The notes: generated by a model not told the origin, from the sequence alone. DNA of 44,129 nt from an uncultured Collinsella sp. (GCA_947002045.1 CAMQJB010000016.1:1-44129), one strand, 5' to 3'; counted from the stretch's first letter, positions 17,601 through 25,078 are shown. Numbers and translations are program-made.

Positions 17601-17802
17601 CTGCAAGATGTCAGGGTCGTTTAGCACGGCGGGGCTGCTCAATTCACTTGTTCACCAGCGTGGAGCCATGTCGGTATCTCAGATGGCAGAGCTGCTGTAT
17701 GAGCTTTACGGTGTTTCGATTAAAAAGCCGGTCATACGTACGCAGGTAAAGCAGGTGAGCGTTCGATTGGATAGAGAACAGGATATGCTGTATCCGGAGT
17801 AA
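14605..17802 (+). CDS. Giant protein with alpha-CTD-like and sigma-region-4-like domains, paralogue of the first operon gene
   Basis: A 1065-residue protein with no named family that I know. Residues ~1-62 are a probable winged helix (LVELCQEGRLEISAEGFTPL). Residues ~240-293 strongly resemble the RNA polymerase alpha C-terminal domain: VERRLRVHGIETIDRINKLK, then GLARIPGMGGGAVSSVIKSL. Residues ~455-490 resemble sigma-70 region 4: LDGATLQEVGDKLSITRERV followed by RQMCESAL. The next segment (YQSFVDRYAMTPDQFARITG) matches both repeated modules of the protein at 5554. Residues ~680-1065 match the part of that gene around and after the amber codon, including LAPYGL and NEVINDRDF. It lacks the long Glu/Pro linker. 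A 60-base gap and a weak AGGAAG site separate it from the previous gene. Its codon choice looks less GC-biased than the helicase gene. Role inferred: DNA or RNA-polymerase recognition scaffold. Confidence 0.75.
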   Translation: MKSEELKATVINVLSSIEGIRTLDVLTSYVSPCSKGDVAIALVELCQEGRLEISAEGFTPLVAGAALNEVLLGAPAAPEEELLGVLSPVADEKVEKGSVLAAESAQGADVGVAVTDEATGSCSLAPLFLDDSFDCLELPTCACNRFTEKRVADVRGAVALLDGLDGEPGLGAGPIGKTRACFLEAARPLSYALSKQQLQALRGIANCQGLSFDSLGLLVALPELAANERNPLVSLDIAALGLNEPVERRLRVHGIETIDRINKLKREGLARIPGMGGGAVSSVIKSLIDYCERVGENPPAWCAAAVEPFDEQSFLGEFDESAVRVVNEMQRRLIADGYNPFHPALVVLLTPKAQRMLRAGSFDKEVITSLVNELESSSVAALCRARQLARDVDDVLESFGTMGGVAVPSGSDWTEAALLAAQNSGGRVEFDADSRKLLPHVCSLDEWLDTIDARHADALRMRLDGATLQEVGDKLSITRERVRQMCESALADRVLLEGDVYQSFVDRYAMTPDQFARITGLSERDYRYLAAVSKTRVADRLPLLDALHDQGLSEHVRDAVASLRAVGNDLLIGSQRIKLDKESIVDYLLAEHLQECPMDERRLYDLYCSFIAEHDLGSVRRLDPTTARAFGACVDRYDGVMDAHVPSDGDGARRGVRPYHSSQYDFAPLRAAVASLVHLDIECSTVFLMKQPSIAKLLAAFDIRNEYELHYVLTHWCEPIEGVEYSRVPMLTLGSADRDAQIVGVIRDIGPADAVAVSEEYERRYGVKETTFRGSFLNGFERWCHDGLYIVDTVELDDDERSSLGAILGRVGTGGRARDIESSFLGAYPQRSNFVLTDALLAPYGLHLCGGTVIDKSIDAHDYFAQLISEHEYFCLEFGEFTNEVINDRDFISELHKAERAFSVLEIGPREYLNIAVFESAPHPVGAQMMRAILDAVIDCMEPGRPYSVANLKEFGFFDALNDTLLDLGLDDYVCQAIMMQGYVGGRIKRTSIGDAMLFCKMSGSFSTAGLLNSLVHQRGAMSVSQMAELLYELYGVSIKKPVIRTQVKQVSVRLDREQDMLYPE

Positions 17803-17863
17803 GGGTTGCGCTGCTGTACCGTATAATTCGTTTAGATTGCATATCGAATCATGCGCGCAACGA

Positions 17864-18045
17864 ATGAGCGGAAGCATTATTTTTGGACATCATTCGAGCG
17901 CGGTCAAAGCCGGCGGCTATTTCGTTAACGGCGATGCGGCCGCTGCGGCCTCTACCTTGAGAACGGTTATTTAGACGAGGAAGATCTTCGCATTATTTTT
18001 GAGCGGTTGCTTGGCGATGCTACTTCGGAATTGAGCTATGACTGA
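17864..18045 (+). other. Possible frameshifted remnant of a short gene
   Basis: An ATG at 17864 opens a 36-codon frame (MSGSIIFGHHSSAVKAGGYF...) that ends at TAG 17972. A second frame overlapping its end reads GLYLENGYLDEEDLRIIFER and stops at TGA 18043-18045. The two join well if a base was gained or lost in the GCGGCCGCTGCGGCC stretch near 17940, giving a protein of about 60 residues. A TATAAT lies at 17822. It could equally be non-coding. The rest of 17803-18080 shows nothing else. Confidence 0.3.
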
Positions 18046-18080
18046 GACATTTGGTTTGAGGCGGTTAGGGAGGTTTAGCC

Positions 18081-18305
18081 ATGAAGATCGAAGTTGATGT
18101 AGATCAGCTGCGCGAGAGCCTGCTCGACCGCGCGGGGTCCGCGGCGGGCGTGGGCTTTCCGGCCGCCATGCTCGACGTGATGGATATCGAGGACGAGTCG
18201 CCCCAAGAGCTCCTAGCCCGAGCCGAACGCGAAGGCCTCGACCTCCGAGACTTTGCCGTCGAAGACGACGCGGACGATGACTACGGCGCAGACGAGGACT
18301 GGTAG
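18081..18305 (+). CDS. Small acidic hypothetical protein
   Basis: A 74-residue protein with a good ribosome site (GGGAGG, 8 bases before the ATG). The first 30 residues (VDVDQLRESLLDRAGSAAGV) are helical, the middle (ESPQELLARAEREGLDLRDF) is a second helix, and the tail is almost entirely Asp/Glu, ending DDDYGADEDW. There is no signal peptide or membrane segment. Strongly acidic small proteins can act as DNA mimics or inhibitors, but nothing in the sequence proves this. It follows the large operon by 278 bases and ends before a long hairpin, so it is probably its own transcription unit. Confidence 0.6.
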   Translation: MKIEVDVDQLRESLLDRAGSAAGVGFPAAMLDVMDIEDESPQELLARAEREGLDLRDFAVEDDADDDYGADEDW

Positions 18306-18340
18306 CCGCGATTGAACTTCAACCCCATCCCCTCAATAAC

Positions 18341-18403
18341 TTGCGGTGAAATAGGGACTGTTTAGGCTGCTAGAAGGCCTATTCAGTCCCTATTTCACCG
18401 CAA
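18341..18403. repeat. Long perfect hairpin with GGGAC core, between convergent genes
   Basis: Two exactly complementary 20-base arms (TTGCGGTGAAATAGGGACTG and its complement) flank a 23-base centre that itself can partly pair (TAGGC/GCCTA). It lies between the 3' ends of the small acidic gene and the antiporter gene, so it may act as a bidirectional terminator. It has the same GGGAC motif as the other intergenic palindromes in this window. Confidence 0.8.
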
Positions 18404-18420
18404 CCTATGGGTGGGGATGG

Positions 18421-20022
18421 CTACGACGCTAGCGTGGCGATGACGGCTTCGTCGCCGGCGTATATGAGGGTGTTGCCGTCGGGGATGATCGTTTGGCCGT
18501 CGCGCTTGAGCATCACCACGATAAAGGGATGCTTGCCTTGTGGCACGTCGCGCAGGCGCAGTCCTGCCAGGCGACCGTGGGGCGTCACGGTGACTTCGCG
18601 CAGCGTAACCTCGGCACGCTCTTCAAACGTCGGCGCGGCCATAACCAGCAGGTCGCCTTCCTCGATGACGGTATCGCCGTTTGGCAGTACCGGGTGCGCG
18701 CCATCGCGCAGCACCAGGACCACGAGCATGTCCGTCGCGCTGCCAATATCGGCGAGTGATCGACCGGCAAACGGATGGCCCGCGCCCACCTTGAGCTTAA
18801 CGAACGACATGCCGTCCTCGTCGCGGTAATCGTTAAAGGTGCGGCGCACGTCGCCTTCCGCGTCGATCATGTCGAGCTTTTTCGCCACCGCCGGTAGCAG
18901 CGATCCCTGCACCACAATGCTCGACACGGCAATCACAAACACCAGGTCAAACAGATCGTGCCCACCGGGAACACCGACCACCACGGCAAAGAGGCTGAAT
19001 ACGACCGAAGCCGCGCCGCGCAGGCCCGCCCAGCTTACGAGCGCGACTTGGCGAGGATTGGTCTTAAAGGGCGCCAACAGCAGGCCGACGGCGATGGGGC
19101 GGCTCACGAAGAGCATAAACGCCATGAGCGCCAGGCCCGGCAACAGCATTTGCGGCAGGCGCGCGGGCGTGACGAGCAGGCCCAGCAAAAAGAAGATGGT
19201 CATCTCGGCCATTTCGGTGAGGGTATCAAAGAAGTGCGCCATCTCGACCTTGCCGGTGATGCCGCTTGCACCCAGCACAATGCCTGCCAGGTATACGGCC
19301 AAAAAGCCGTTGCCGCCCAGATAGCTCGGCAGCGCGTAGGCGACGATCGCCACGGCGAACAAAAAGATAGTCTGCGCGCCTTCGGCCGTTGCGTGTGCGC
19401 GTTCGATTAGACGGCTGGATGTCCAGCCGATGGCAAGGCCCAGCCCCACGCCCAGGATGATCTGCTTGGCCAGCAGCACGGGAATGTCGATGTTGCCGTC
19501 CGCCGCGATGGTCGCGAGCACCGCGGTGAGCATGTAGGCGACGGGGTCGTTGGAGCCGGATTCGACCTCGAGCAGCGAGTCGGTGCCGCCCCTCAGCGAA
19601 AGGTTGTGCTCGCGCAGCACGCTAAAGACGCTCGCCGCATCGGTCGATGCCACGACCGAGCCCAGCAGCAGGCCGCCGATCCAGTCGAAGCCCAGCGCGA
19701 AGTGTGCGAACACGCCGGTGATGCCGGCGGTGGCGATAACGCCGAGCGTGCTCAGCAGTACCGCGGGCGCGGCGACAGGTTTGGCACGGTCGATGTTGGT
19801 GTTAAAGCCGCCGTAGAACATGATGAACAGCAGCGCCGTGCTGCAGACGGTTTCGGTGAGCGCGTAGTCGTTAAAGTCGATGTGCGCCGGGCCGTTAACG
19901 CCCAGCAGCATACCGAGCGCGATAAAGATGAGCAGGGTGGGGAAGGGGAGCTTTTTGCCGACGGGTTTGATGGTCAGACACAAAATGATGACGAGGCCGA
20001 TAAAGAGAAGTATCTGGTTCAT
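18421..20022 (-). CDS. CPA1-family K+/H+ (or Na+/H+) antiporter with regulatory RCK-C domains
   Basis: A 533-residue membrane protein. Residues ~1-385 carry about twelve hydrophobic segments of the CPA1 exchanger fold, with the substrate-site motif SGSNDPVAYM (155-164) and the STDAA motif (~126-130). The ~140-residue cytoplasmic tail contains two TrkA-C (RCK-C) domains: FVKLKVGAGHPFAGRSLADI with GDTVIEEGDLLVMAAP, then GRLAGLRLRDVPQGKHPFIV with GNTLIYAGDEAVIA. This matches NhaP2/CvrA-type potassium/proton antiporters that export K+ and control cytoplasmic pH and osmolarity, gated by a nucleotide. The ion cannot be settled from sequence. It is transcribed alone. The 321-base gap upstream (20023-20343) contains no gene or clear promoter. 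Confidence 0.88.
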   Translation of the reverse strand: MNQILLFIGLVIILCLTIKPVGKKLPFPTLLIFIALGMLLGVNGPAHIDFNDYALTETVCSTALLFIMFYGGFNTNIDRAKPVAAPAVLLSTLGVIATAGITGVFAHFALGFDWIGGLLLGSVVASTDAASVFSVLREHNLSLRGGTDSLLEVESGSNDPVAYMLTAVLATIAADGNIDIPVLLAKQIILGVGLGLAIGWTSSRLIERAHATAEGAQTIFLFAVAIVAYALPSYLGGNGFLAVYLAGIVLGASGITGKVEMAHFFDTLTEMAEMTIFFLLGLLVTPARLPQMLLPGLALMAFMLFVSRPIAVGLLLAPFKTNPRQVALVSWAGLRGAASVVFSLFAVVVGVPGGHDLFDLVFVIAVSSIVVQGSLLPAVAKKLDMIDAEGDVRRTFNDYRDEDGMSFVKLKVGAGHPFAGRSLADIGSATDMLVVLVLRDGAHPVLPNGDTVIEEGDLLVMAAPTFEERAEVTLREVTVTPHGRLAGLRLRDVPQGKHPFIVVMLKRDGQTIIPDGNTLIYAGDEAVIATLAS

Positions 20023-20343
20023 GGGTAGTGTCCGCTCCTGGGTGGTTGGCGTGGCACGGTCAGTTGTCTGCGGTTATTTGTACCCAAAGATGGTGGGTTT
20101 ATGGGGCCGAGCCGCGGGCGTTCGCATTATCGACACGAGGCGGGGGGTGCGGGCGGTGCTGGTTGGGGCGTTGGTGCTGGTGGCGCGGTGTTTTCGGGGC
20201 GTGCGGGCGGCCGCTTGTGACCGTTGGCAGCGGTGGCACTTTCCAGCTTTATTGCAACGGAGTACAATGGGTAACGTTTAAGTTCAACTTGAAGTTTTAG
20301 TCGTGGCATCGGGCTTCGGCCGTAATGCAGGGAAAGGCGTTCC

Positions 20344-21183
20344 ATGGCGATCTATGTGACATCTGATGCTCACGGGCACGTGCGCGCGCTGGACGAGGCC
20401 CTTTCCAAGATCTCGCTGACGTCCGACGACACGCTGTATGTGCTGGGCGACATGATCGACCGCGGTCCCGATCCGGTCGGTGTCATCAACTTGGTGCGGT
20501 CGCTGCCCAACGCTCGCGTGCTTAAGGGCAACCACGAGCAGATTATGCTCGACGCGATCATTGGCCAGGACCCGCTCGATGCCGAGACCTGGGACATCAA
20601 CGGCGGTTGGACCACGCGCCGGCAGCTCAACGAAATGGAATTTGAGGCATACGAGGAGCTGGTGCGCTGGGCTGCTGCCCTGCCGCTGTATGCGGTGGCC
20701 GAGACTGCCGAGCGGCCGTACCTGCTGGTGCACGCCGGCATTCAGGCCGAGGCGGCGCGTGCGTTTTTGCTTGAGCATGGTGTCGATTGCGGCAACGGCA
20801 GGGGAGCGGTCGATGTCGATAACGAGCTTCTGCAGCAAATGCTCGCCGTGCAGTCGTCCGATGACTTGCTGTGGATTCGTCACGGCTACTGGGATGCTCC
20901 GACGGGACTGCTTTCTGCCGAGGGCAAGGGCCCGGTCGTGGTGAGCGGCCACACGCCCACGGTGTCGCTGGGGCGTTATTGCGAGGTTGGCGGCCTGGCA
21001 GGGCTCGATGAGGAGTCGGGCCGCGGGCGGATGGTGCGCTTGGGTGGCGAGGATACCGCCGGCGTGCCCGATCGCATCGATATCGACTGCGCGGCGGCCA
21101 CCGGTTCCGAGTTCGGCCGCGTCGGGATCCTGCGCCTGGACGACGGGGCGGAGTTTTATGCGAACATCAACCCGGGCGAATAA
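20344..21183 (+). CDS. PPP-type metallophosphoesterase (serine/threonine phosphatase-like)
   Basis: A 279-residue cytoplasmic hydrolase with the full calcineurin-like metal-binding set: DAHGH (Asp8, His10), GDMIDRGPDP (35-44), GNHE (62-65), LVHAG, and SGHTP. The GDxxDRG/GNHE pairing is that of bacterial PPP phosphatases such as PrpA and of ApaH-like diadenosine tetraphosphatases; the length fits both. There is no signal peptide. It has an AAAGG-like ribosome site and is followed by a cluster of intergenic repeats, so it is probably monocistronic. The physiological substrate, phosphoprotein or nucleotide, is unknown. Confidence 0.88.
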   Translation: MAIYVTSDAHGHVRALDEALSKISLTSDDTLYVLGDMIDRGPDPVGVINLVRSLPNARVLKGNHEQIMLDAIIGQDPLDAETWDINGGWTTRRQLNEMEFEAYEELVRWAAALPLYAVAETAERPYLLVHAGIQAEAARAFLLEHGVDCGNGRGAVDVDNELLQQMLAVQSSDDLLWIRHGYWDAPTGLLSAEGKGPVVVSGHTPTVSLGRYCEVGGLAGLDEESGRGRMVRLGGEDTAGVPDRIDIDCAAATGSEFGRVGILRLDDGAEFYANINPGE

Positions 21184-21203
21184 TCGCTGCAAAGGGTAGC
21201 TAA

Positions 21204-21281
21204 TTTGGGACGGGGCCTTTTTGACTACTTTTGCCCTTCTGCCCGCTAATTGATTTTTCTGGGACGGGGATTAAATAATCA
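21204..21281 (+). repeat. Composite of two intergenic repeats (Y then X), GGGAC core
   Basis: Element Y (21204-21234) begins TTTGGGACGGGGCC and continues TTTTTGACTACTTTT. Element X (21251-21281) is TGATTTTT, then CTGGGACGGGGATT, then AAATAATCA, with complementary ends. Both recur at 34011-34091, where Y is inverted relative to X. The remainder of the 318-base gap 21184-21501 is occupied mainly by the terminal-inverted-repeat element described next. Confidence 0.75.
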
Positions 21282-21297
21282 TTTGGCCGCCCGCTGG

Positions 21298-21420
21298 CTA
21301 AGTGAGTAGACTTTTTTGGAAATGCCGAGCACTCAACATGTTCGCCTCAATAAAACCGCAGGTCACAGACTTGTGCTTTGTCGGTGTGGTCGGGGATTCG
21401 GTAAAAGTCTACTCACTTAG
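21298..21420. mobile_element. MITE-like element with 18-bp perfect terminal inverted repeats
   Basis: Perfect 18-base inverted repeats (CTAAGTGAGTAGACTTTT and its complement) bound a 123-base unit with a non-coding centre of 87 bases. The length and structure suit a miniature inverted-repeat element or a very long stem-loop. No flanking target duplication is obvious. No transposase is in the window. Confidence 0.5.
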
Positions 21421-21501
21421 TTTTGCGTGATGCATATTGTCCGCAACGAGACCCCAGCCGGGGTGATTCCATCGCAAATTCCGGTGACCGGGGGCAGCTA
21501 A

Positions 21502-23076
21502 TTAGGCGCCGTATGGGTTGCGGTCGCGTTCGATGCGTTGGCGGATGTGGGCGTACTCGACAATCAGCAGCACCAGCAGCAGGGCCATGATAGCCAGGTA
21601 ACTCACGACGGCGCCCATCAGGCCCAGCAGGTTGATCAGGATCACCGGGAGCACCACGCTCACGGCAAAGCAGATCAGGTAGATCTTGGTGACGTCTCCA
21701 GCGTGGCGCAGCACCGTGATAATGGCGTAGATAAAATCGATGGCCGCGGTTACGCCGCCGGCGACGACCATCAGCAGCGCCAATGCGCGGTAGCGCTCAA
21801 AGTTGAGGCCGTACATAAAGCTCATGAGGGGAATACCGGGGCCTGCCATAAATGCGGCGCATACGCCGGTGATGGCCACGATCAGCGCCATGACGGCGAC
21901 AATAATTAAGTCAAAACGGCGGCGTTTGCGCGGGTTCGCCCAAATGCTCGACAGACGCAAAAGCTGCGGTTTATAGACAAATCCAATGCTCAGCAAAATA
22001 GCCTGCGCCGGAAAGAACAGGGCATTAAAATACAGCTGATATTTGTAGGCCAGCGTGCCTTCCATCACAAACTTGGGCATGCTCTCGATGAGGTTGAACA
22101 GGAACAGTGCGCCAAAGAGCGGGGCGCACTGGACAAACAGGTGGCCGACCTCGCGCAGACTCACGCGACGCGATTTTTCGGTTTCGAGCAGGGCCAGCGG
22201 CGCGGTGACCAGCACGAGCGAGACGATGGCGGTGACACCCATGGCCATGGCCGCGATGGGCATGCTGCGCGTAAGGAACAGCGCCACGCTAAAGACCGCG
22301 ATGACGCCGACGGAGCGCAGCGTTTGGCTCATGCCGGCCAGGTAGAGTTTATCGGCCTGCTGCAGGCGGCCCTCGTACACGTCCGCCACGCCGTCGATCA
22401 CCTTATACAGGTAGACGCCCAGGCCGATCGTTGCCATCTGCGCGTCGTAGCCGCGGGCACTGCTGTATGCAAGGCCGCAGGCCAGCGCGAATGCTCCGCA
22501 AAGCCAGCGGTTGAGCTGGTAGGAGGCAAAGGACGCCTTCTCGTCGATGTCCGAGACCTGAAAATTGCGCACGCCGTAGTTGCACGCGATCATGATGAGC
22601 GTGCCGGTGACAAACGCAATGGAGAACTTGCCGGCTTCCTCGGCGCCCACGAGCTGCGTGGACACGATGGTGAGCAGAGGAAACGCCATGCCCCATACGG
22701 CGGTGCCCAGGGTATTCCAAAGGTAGTCGCGACGGGTGGCATGATCTTCGTACTCGGCTTCTTGCGTGGAGAAGCCGCCGCCGTAGACGGCTCCGAGCAG
22801 GCGGTTCCACCAGGCATTGACCATGCGGTGGATGGGGCCGGGCTGGCGATCGCGCTCGCGGCGACGGCGTGTGGCCTGGTTGCTGTCGGGACCGCCGGCG
22901 TTACGCTGGCTTAGCTCTTGGATTCGTGCGAGCTCCTCGGCGGTGTGCGATTCGGGGAACAGGCCGTTCTCGATGCGTCCGCCCTGCCCGTGCGCCCCGC
23001 CCGATACGGTGGGGTCGGTGACGCCGTTGCGGCGGGCGATGGCGCGGCGGATGCTATCGAGGGGCGTGATGCTCAA
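21502..23076 (-). CDS. Polysaccharide flippase-like membrane protein (MOP/Wzx superfamily)
   Basis: A 524-residue protein with a ~100-residue hydrophilic, charged N-terminus and then about twelve membrane segments from ~115, starting DYLWNTLGTAVWGMAFPLLT, the first-helix pattern of Wzx/MATE-type (MOP) exporters that flip lipid-linked oligosaccharides. It ends in a basic tail. The start is a TTG at 23076 with AAGGA 8-9 bases upstream; there is no nearby ATG. The long hydrophilic N-terminus is unusual for flippases. It is transcribed away from the lactate permease gene. No glycosyltransferase cluster surrounds it, so the cargo is unknown. A -10-like TATACT lies on the minus strand at 23110-23105. 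Confidence 0.7.
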   Translation of the reverse strand: MSITPLDSIRRAIARRNGVTDPTVSGGAHGQGGRIENGLFPESHTAEELARIQELSQRNAGGPDSNQATRRRRERDRQPGPIHRMVNAWWNRLLGAVYGGGFSTQEAEYEDHATRRDYLWNTLGTAVWGMAFPLLTIVSTQLVGAEEAGKFSIAFVTGTLIMIACNYGVRNFQVSDIDEKASFASYQLNRWLCGAFALACGLAYSSARGYDAQMATIGLGVYLYKVIDGVADVYEGRLQQADKLYLAGMSQTLRSVGVIAVFSVALFLTRSMPIAAMAMGVTAIVSLVLVTAPLALLETEKSRRVSLREVGHLFVQCAPLFGALFLFNLIESMPKFVMEGTLAYKYQLYFNALFFPAQAILLSIGFVYKPQLLRLSSIWANPRKRRRFDLIIVAVMALIVAITGVCAAFMAGPGIPLMSFMYGLNFERYRALALLMVVAGGVTAAIDFIYAIITVLRHAGDVTKIYLICFAVSVVLPVILINLLGLMGAVVSYLAIMALLLVLLIVEYAHIRQRIERDRNPYGA

Positions 23077-23135
23077 GGCGGAGTCCTTTCTATTGCTGCG
23101 CTCTAGTATAGACGCGGCGGTGTTTGCTCGTGTTT

Positions 23136-23152
23136 TTGAACGGATTGTTCAA
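23136..23152. promoter_or_regulatory. Operator-like palindrome between divergent genes
   Basis: TTGAACGGATTGTTCAA, with 6-base complementary arms around a 5-base centre, lies in the divergent gap between the flippase gene and the lactate permease gene. It could serve a repressor of either. No regulator gene is adjacent. Confidence 0.35.
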
Positions 23153-23255
23153 TATTTCGGCAGGCGGCAGAAAATTGTCGGTAAGCGTGCGTTATCCTGT
23201 TCAAGTTTTATGACACCCCCGATGCCGCCCTCGCGGTACCAAGGAGCTTTTACCC

Positions 23256-24827
23256 ATGGACGTCGCCGCATTTTTGCTGGCTCTTGTGCCTATCATCTGG
23301 CTTGTCGTGATGCTGCTGTGCTTTAAATGGCCGGCCTGGAAAGCCGCGATTGGTTCGTTTGTTCTTTCGTGCGTGCTCGCCTTTGCGTGGTGGCATTTGC
23401 CGGTGGCGCAGATAGCCACGGCCTCGCTCGAGGGCTTTTTGATGGCGCTGTGGCCCATCGTGTTGGTGATTATCGCCGCCGTCTTTACGTATAACCTCTG
23501 CGTTCGCACGGGCGCCATGGACGTGATCGGCAGCATGATCACCTCCATCAGCAGCGATCGCCGTCTGCTGGCGCTGCTCGTGGCGTGGTGCTTCGGCGGC
23601 TTTATGGAGGGCATGGCTGGCTTTGGTACCGCTGTCGCCATTCCCGCCGGCATGCTCGCGGGCCTTGGTTTTGAGGCCGTGCCTGCCGTGCTGATCTGCC
23701 TGCTGGCCAACGGCGTGCCCACGCCCTACGGCTCCATCGGCATCCCCACGGTGTCCGTTGCCGACCTGGTGGGTCTGGATTCCCTGCACCTGGCGACCGT
23801 TCAGCTGGTGCAGCTCGCACCGTTCTTTGTGGTGATGCCGCTGCTCATCGTGTTGGTTGCGGGCCGCGTGACCGACGATCAAGGCGATGTTGCGAGCGTA
23901 GGCGAGCGCCTGCACGGCGTGGCCGGTATCGCGCTGCTCTCTGGTGCGTCCTTTGTCGGCGCTGCCCTGGTCGTCGCTATGTTTGTGGGCCCCGAGCTTG
24001 CCGTGGTCGTGGGCTCCATCGTGTCGCTCGCGCTGACCGCCGCGCTTGCCATGCGCGCCGAGAAGTCCGGTCACCTGGACGCGCGCTTTCACATGAATAT
24101 CGAGGCCGGTGAGCAGCTCACCGCTAAGTCGGCGCTTTCTGCCTGGTCGTGTTTCATCCTGATTTTTGTACTGCTGTTGGGTACGTCCAACCTGGTGCCC
24201 GCCGTGCATGCCGCGCTTGCGCCCTTTGCGAGTCACGTGCAGGTGTATTGCGGCGAGAACCCCGGCACGCTCACGTTTTCGTGGATTAACACGCCGGGTG
24301 TTTGGATCTTCCTGGCCGCGTTTATCGGCGGCGCCATTCAGGGGGCTTCGCCGCGCATGATGGGCGAGGTGCTGGCCGCGACTGTGAAGCAGATGATGCC
24401 GACGGTAATCACGATGCTTTCGGTGCTGGGCTGTGCCAAGGTGATGGGCTATGCGGGCATGATCTCTTCGATCAGTGCGTTCTGCATTGCCGTCGCCGGT
24501 GGTCTGTACCCGATTCTGGCCCCGTGGATCGGTGCCGTCGGTGCGTTCGTGACCGGTTCGGGCACATCGTCGGGCATGCTGTTTGGTCCCATTCAGAGCC
24601 AGGCCGCTTCGGCGCTGGGTGTGAGCGACTACTGGATGGTTGCGTTGAACGCCCTGGGTGTCGCCGCCGGTAAGATGGTCTCGCCGCAGACGCTCGCGAT
24701 TGGCCTCGCTGCCGTGCACGTGCGCGGTAAGGACGCCGAGCTCCTGGGCGCAGTGCTGCCCTACGCCGCCGGCATGCTGGTCCTCATGAGCGTCATCGCC
24801 ATGCTCGGCCAAGGCCTGCCGCTGTAG
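23256..24827 (+). CDS. L-lactate permease
   Basis: A 523-residue integral membrane protein of the LctP family (lactate/glycolate:proton symporters such as LldP and GlcA). It has about twelve to fourteen hydrophobic segments and family stretches such as FGGFMEGMAGFGTAVAIPAG, NGVPTPYGSIGIPT, GTSNLVPAVHA and GAFVTGSGTSSGMLFGPIQS. It would import or export lactate with protons; in a fermentative gut organism either direction is possible. AAGGAG lies 10 bases before the ATG. No lactate dehydrogenase or lldR-like regulator is next to it. pckA follows on the same strand after a 250-base gap with its own regulatory features. Confidence 0.9.
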   Translation: MDVAAFLLALVPIIWLVVMLLCFKWPAWKAAIGSFVLSCVLAFAWWHLPVAQIATASLEGFLMALWPIVLVIIAAVFTYNLCVRTGAMDVIGSMITSISSDRRLLALLVAWCFGGFMEGMAGFGTAVAIPAGMLAGLGFEAVPAVLICLLANGVPTPYGSIGIPTVSVADLVGLDSLHLATVQLVQLAPFFVVMPLLIVLVAGRVTDDQGDVASVGERLHGVAGIALLSGASFVGAALVVAMFVGPELAVVVGSIVSLALTAALAMRAEKSGHLDARFHMNIEAGEQLTAKSALSAWSCFILIFVLLLGTSNLVPAVHAALAPFASHVQVYCGENPGTLTFSWINTPGVWIFLAAFIGGAIQGASPRMMGEVLAATVKQMMPTVITMLSVLGCAKVMGYAGMISSISAFCIAVAGGLYPILAPWIGAVGAFVTGSGTSSGMLFGPIQSQAASALGVSDYWMVALNALGVAAGKMVSPQTLAIGLAAVHVRGKDAELLGAVLPYAAGMLVLMSVIAMLGQGLPL

Positions 24828-24933
24828 TCGGCACTTTGGGAACGTCCCTAAGTGTCGGCATCTAGGGACACTCCTTGGTTGTTGCCTGTTCATAAGTGTC
24901 CCCAACGATTAGTCGATTAAGAACGTCCCCAAT
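24828..24933. repeat. Cluster of GGGAC/GTCCC palindromic repeats after the lactate permease
   Basis: Starting directly at the permease stop, the sequence holds several inverted GGGA(C)/(G)TCCC units: GCACTTTGGGAACGTCCCTA with AGTGTC, TAGGGACACTCC, TAAGTGTCCCC and GAACGTCCCC. The same words (GGCACTTTGGGACACTCC and GGGGACGTTCC) recur at 37693-37737. It may end permease transcription. Confidence 0.6.
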
Positions 24934-24988
24934 GACCAGGCCGCTTGCCTGCGATTTTTGACCGTTGGGCGGGCGCTTCGCCGTTGCC

Positions 24989-25004
24989 GCAAAAACGTTT
25001 TTGC
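24989..25004. promoter_or_regulatory. LacI-type operator candidate upstream of pckA
   Basis: The 16-base perfect palindrome GCAAAAACGTTTTTGC with a central CG is the shape bound by LacI/GalR/CcpA-family repressors. It lies 75-90 bases before the pckA start and just upstream of a possible promoter (TTGCAT at 25001 and TACAAC at 25013). Catabolite control of a gluconeogenic gene would make sense, but this is inferred. Confidence 0.45.
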
Positions 25005-25078
25005 ATATCGGGTACAACGGGCTTTACGTGAGTAAAGTGCGCGTCGCGTCCACGTGTCGCGTTTTTAAAGGAGGCCCC

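Noticed and set aside
5554..17802. Prophage or integrative element
   Set aside because: No integrase, portal, capsid, relaxase or attachment-site repeats were found, and the only tRNA is 16 kb away.
23250..24905. 551-codon minus-strand frame opposite the lactate permease
   Set aside because: His/Arg/Gly-rich antisense shadow; the permease on the plus strand has clear family motifs and membrane segments.
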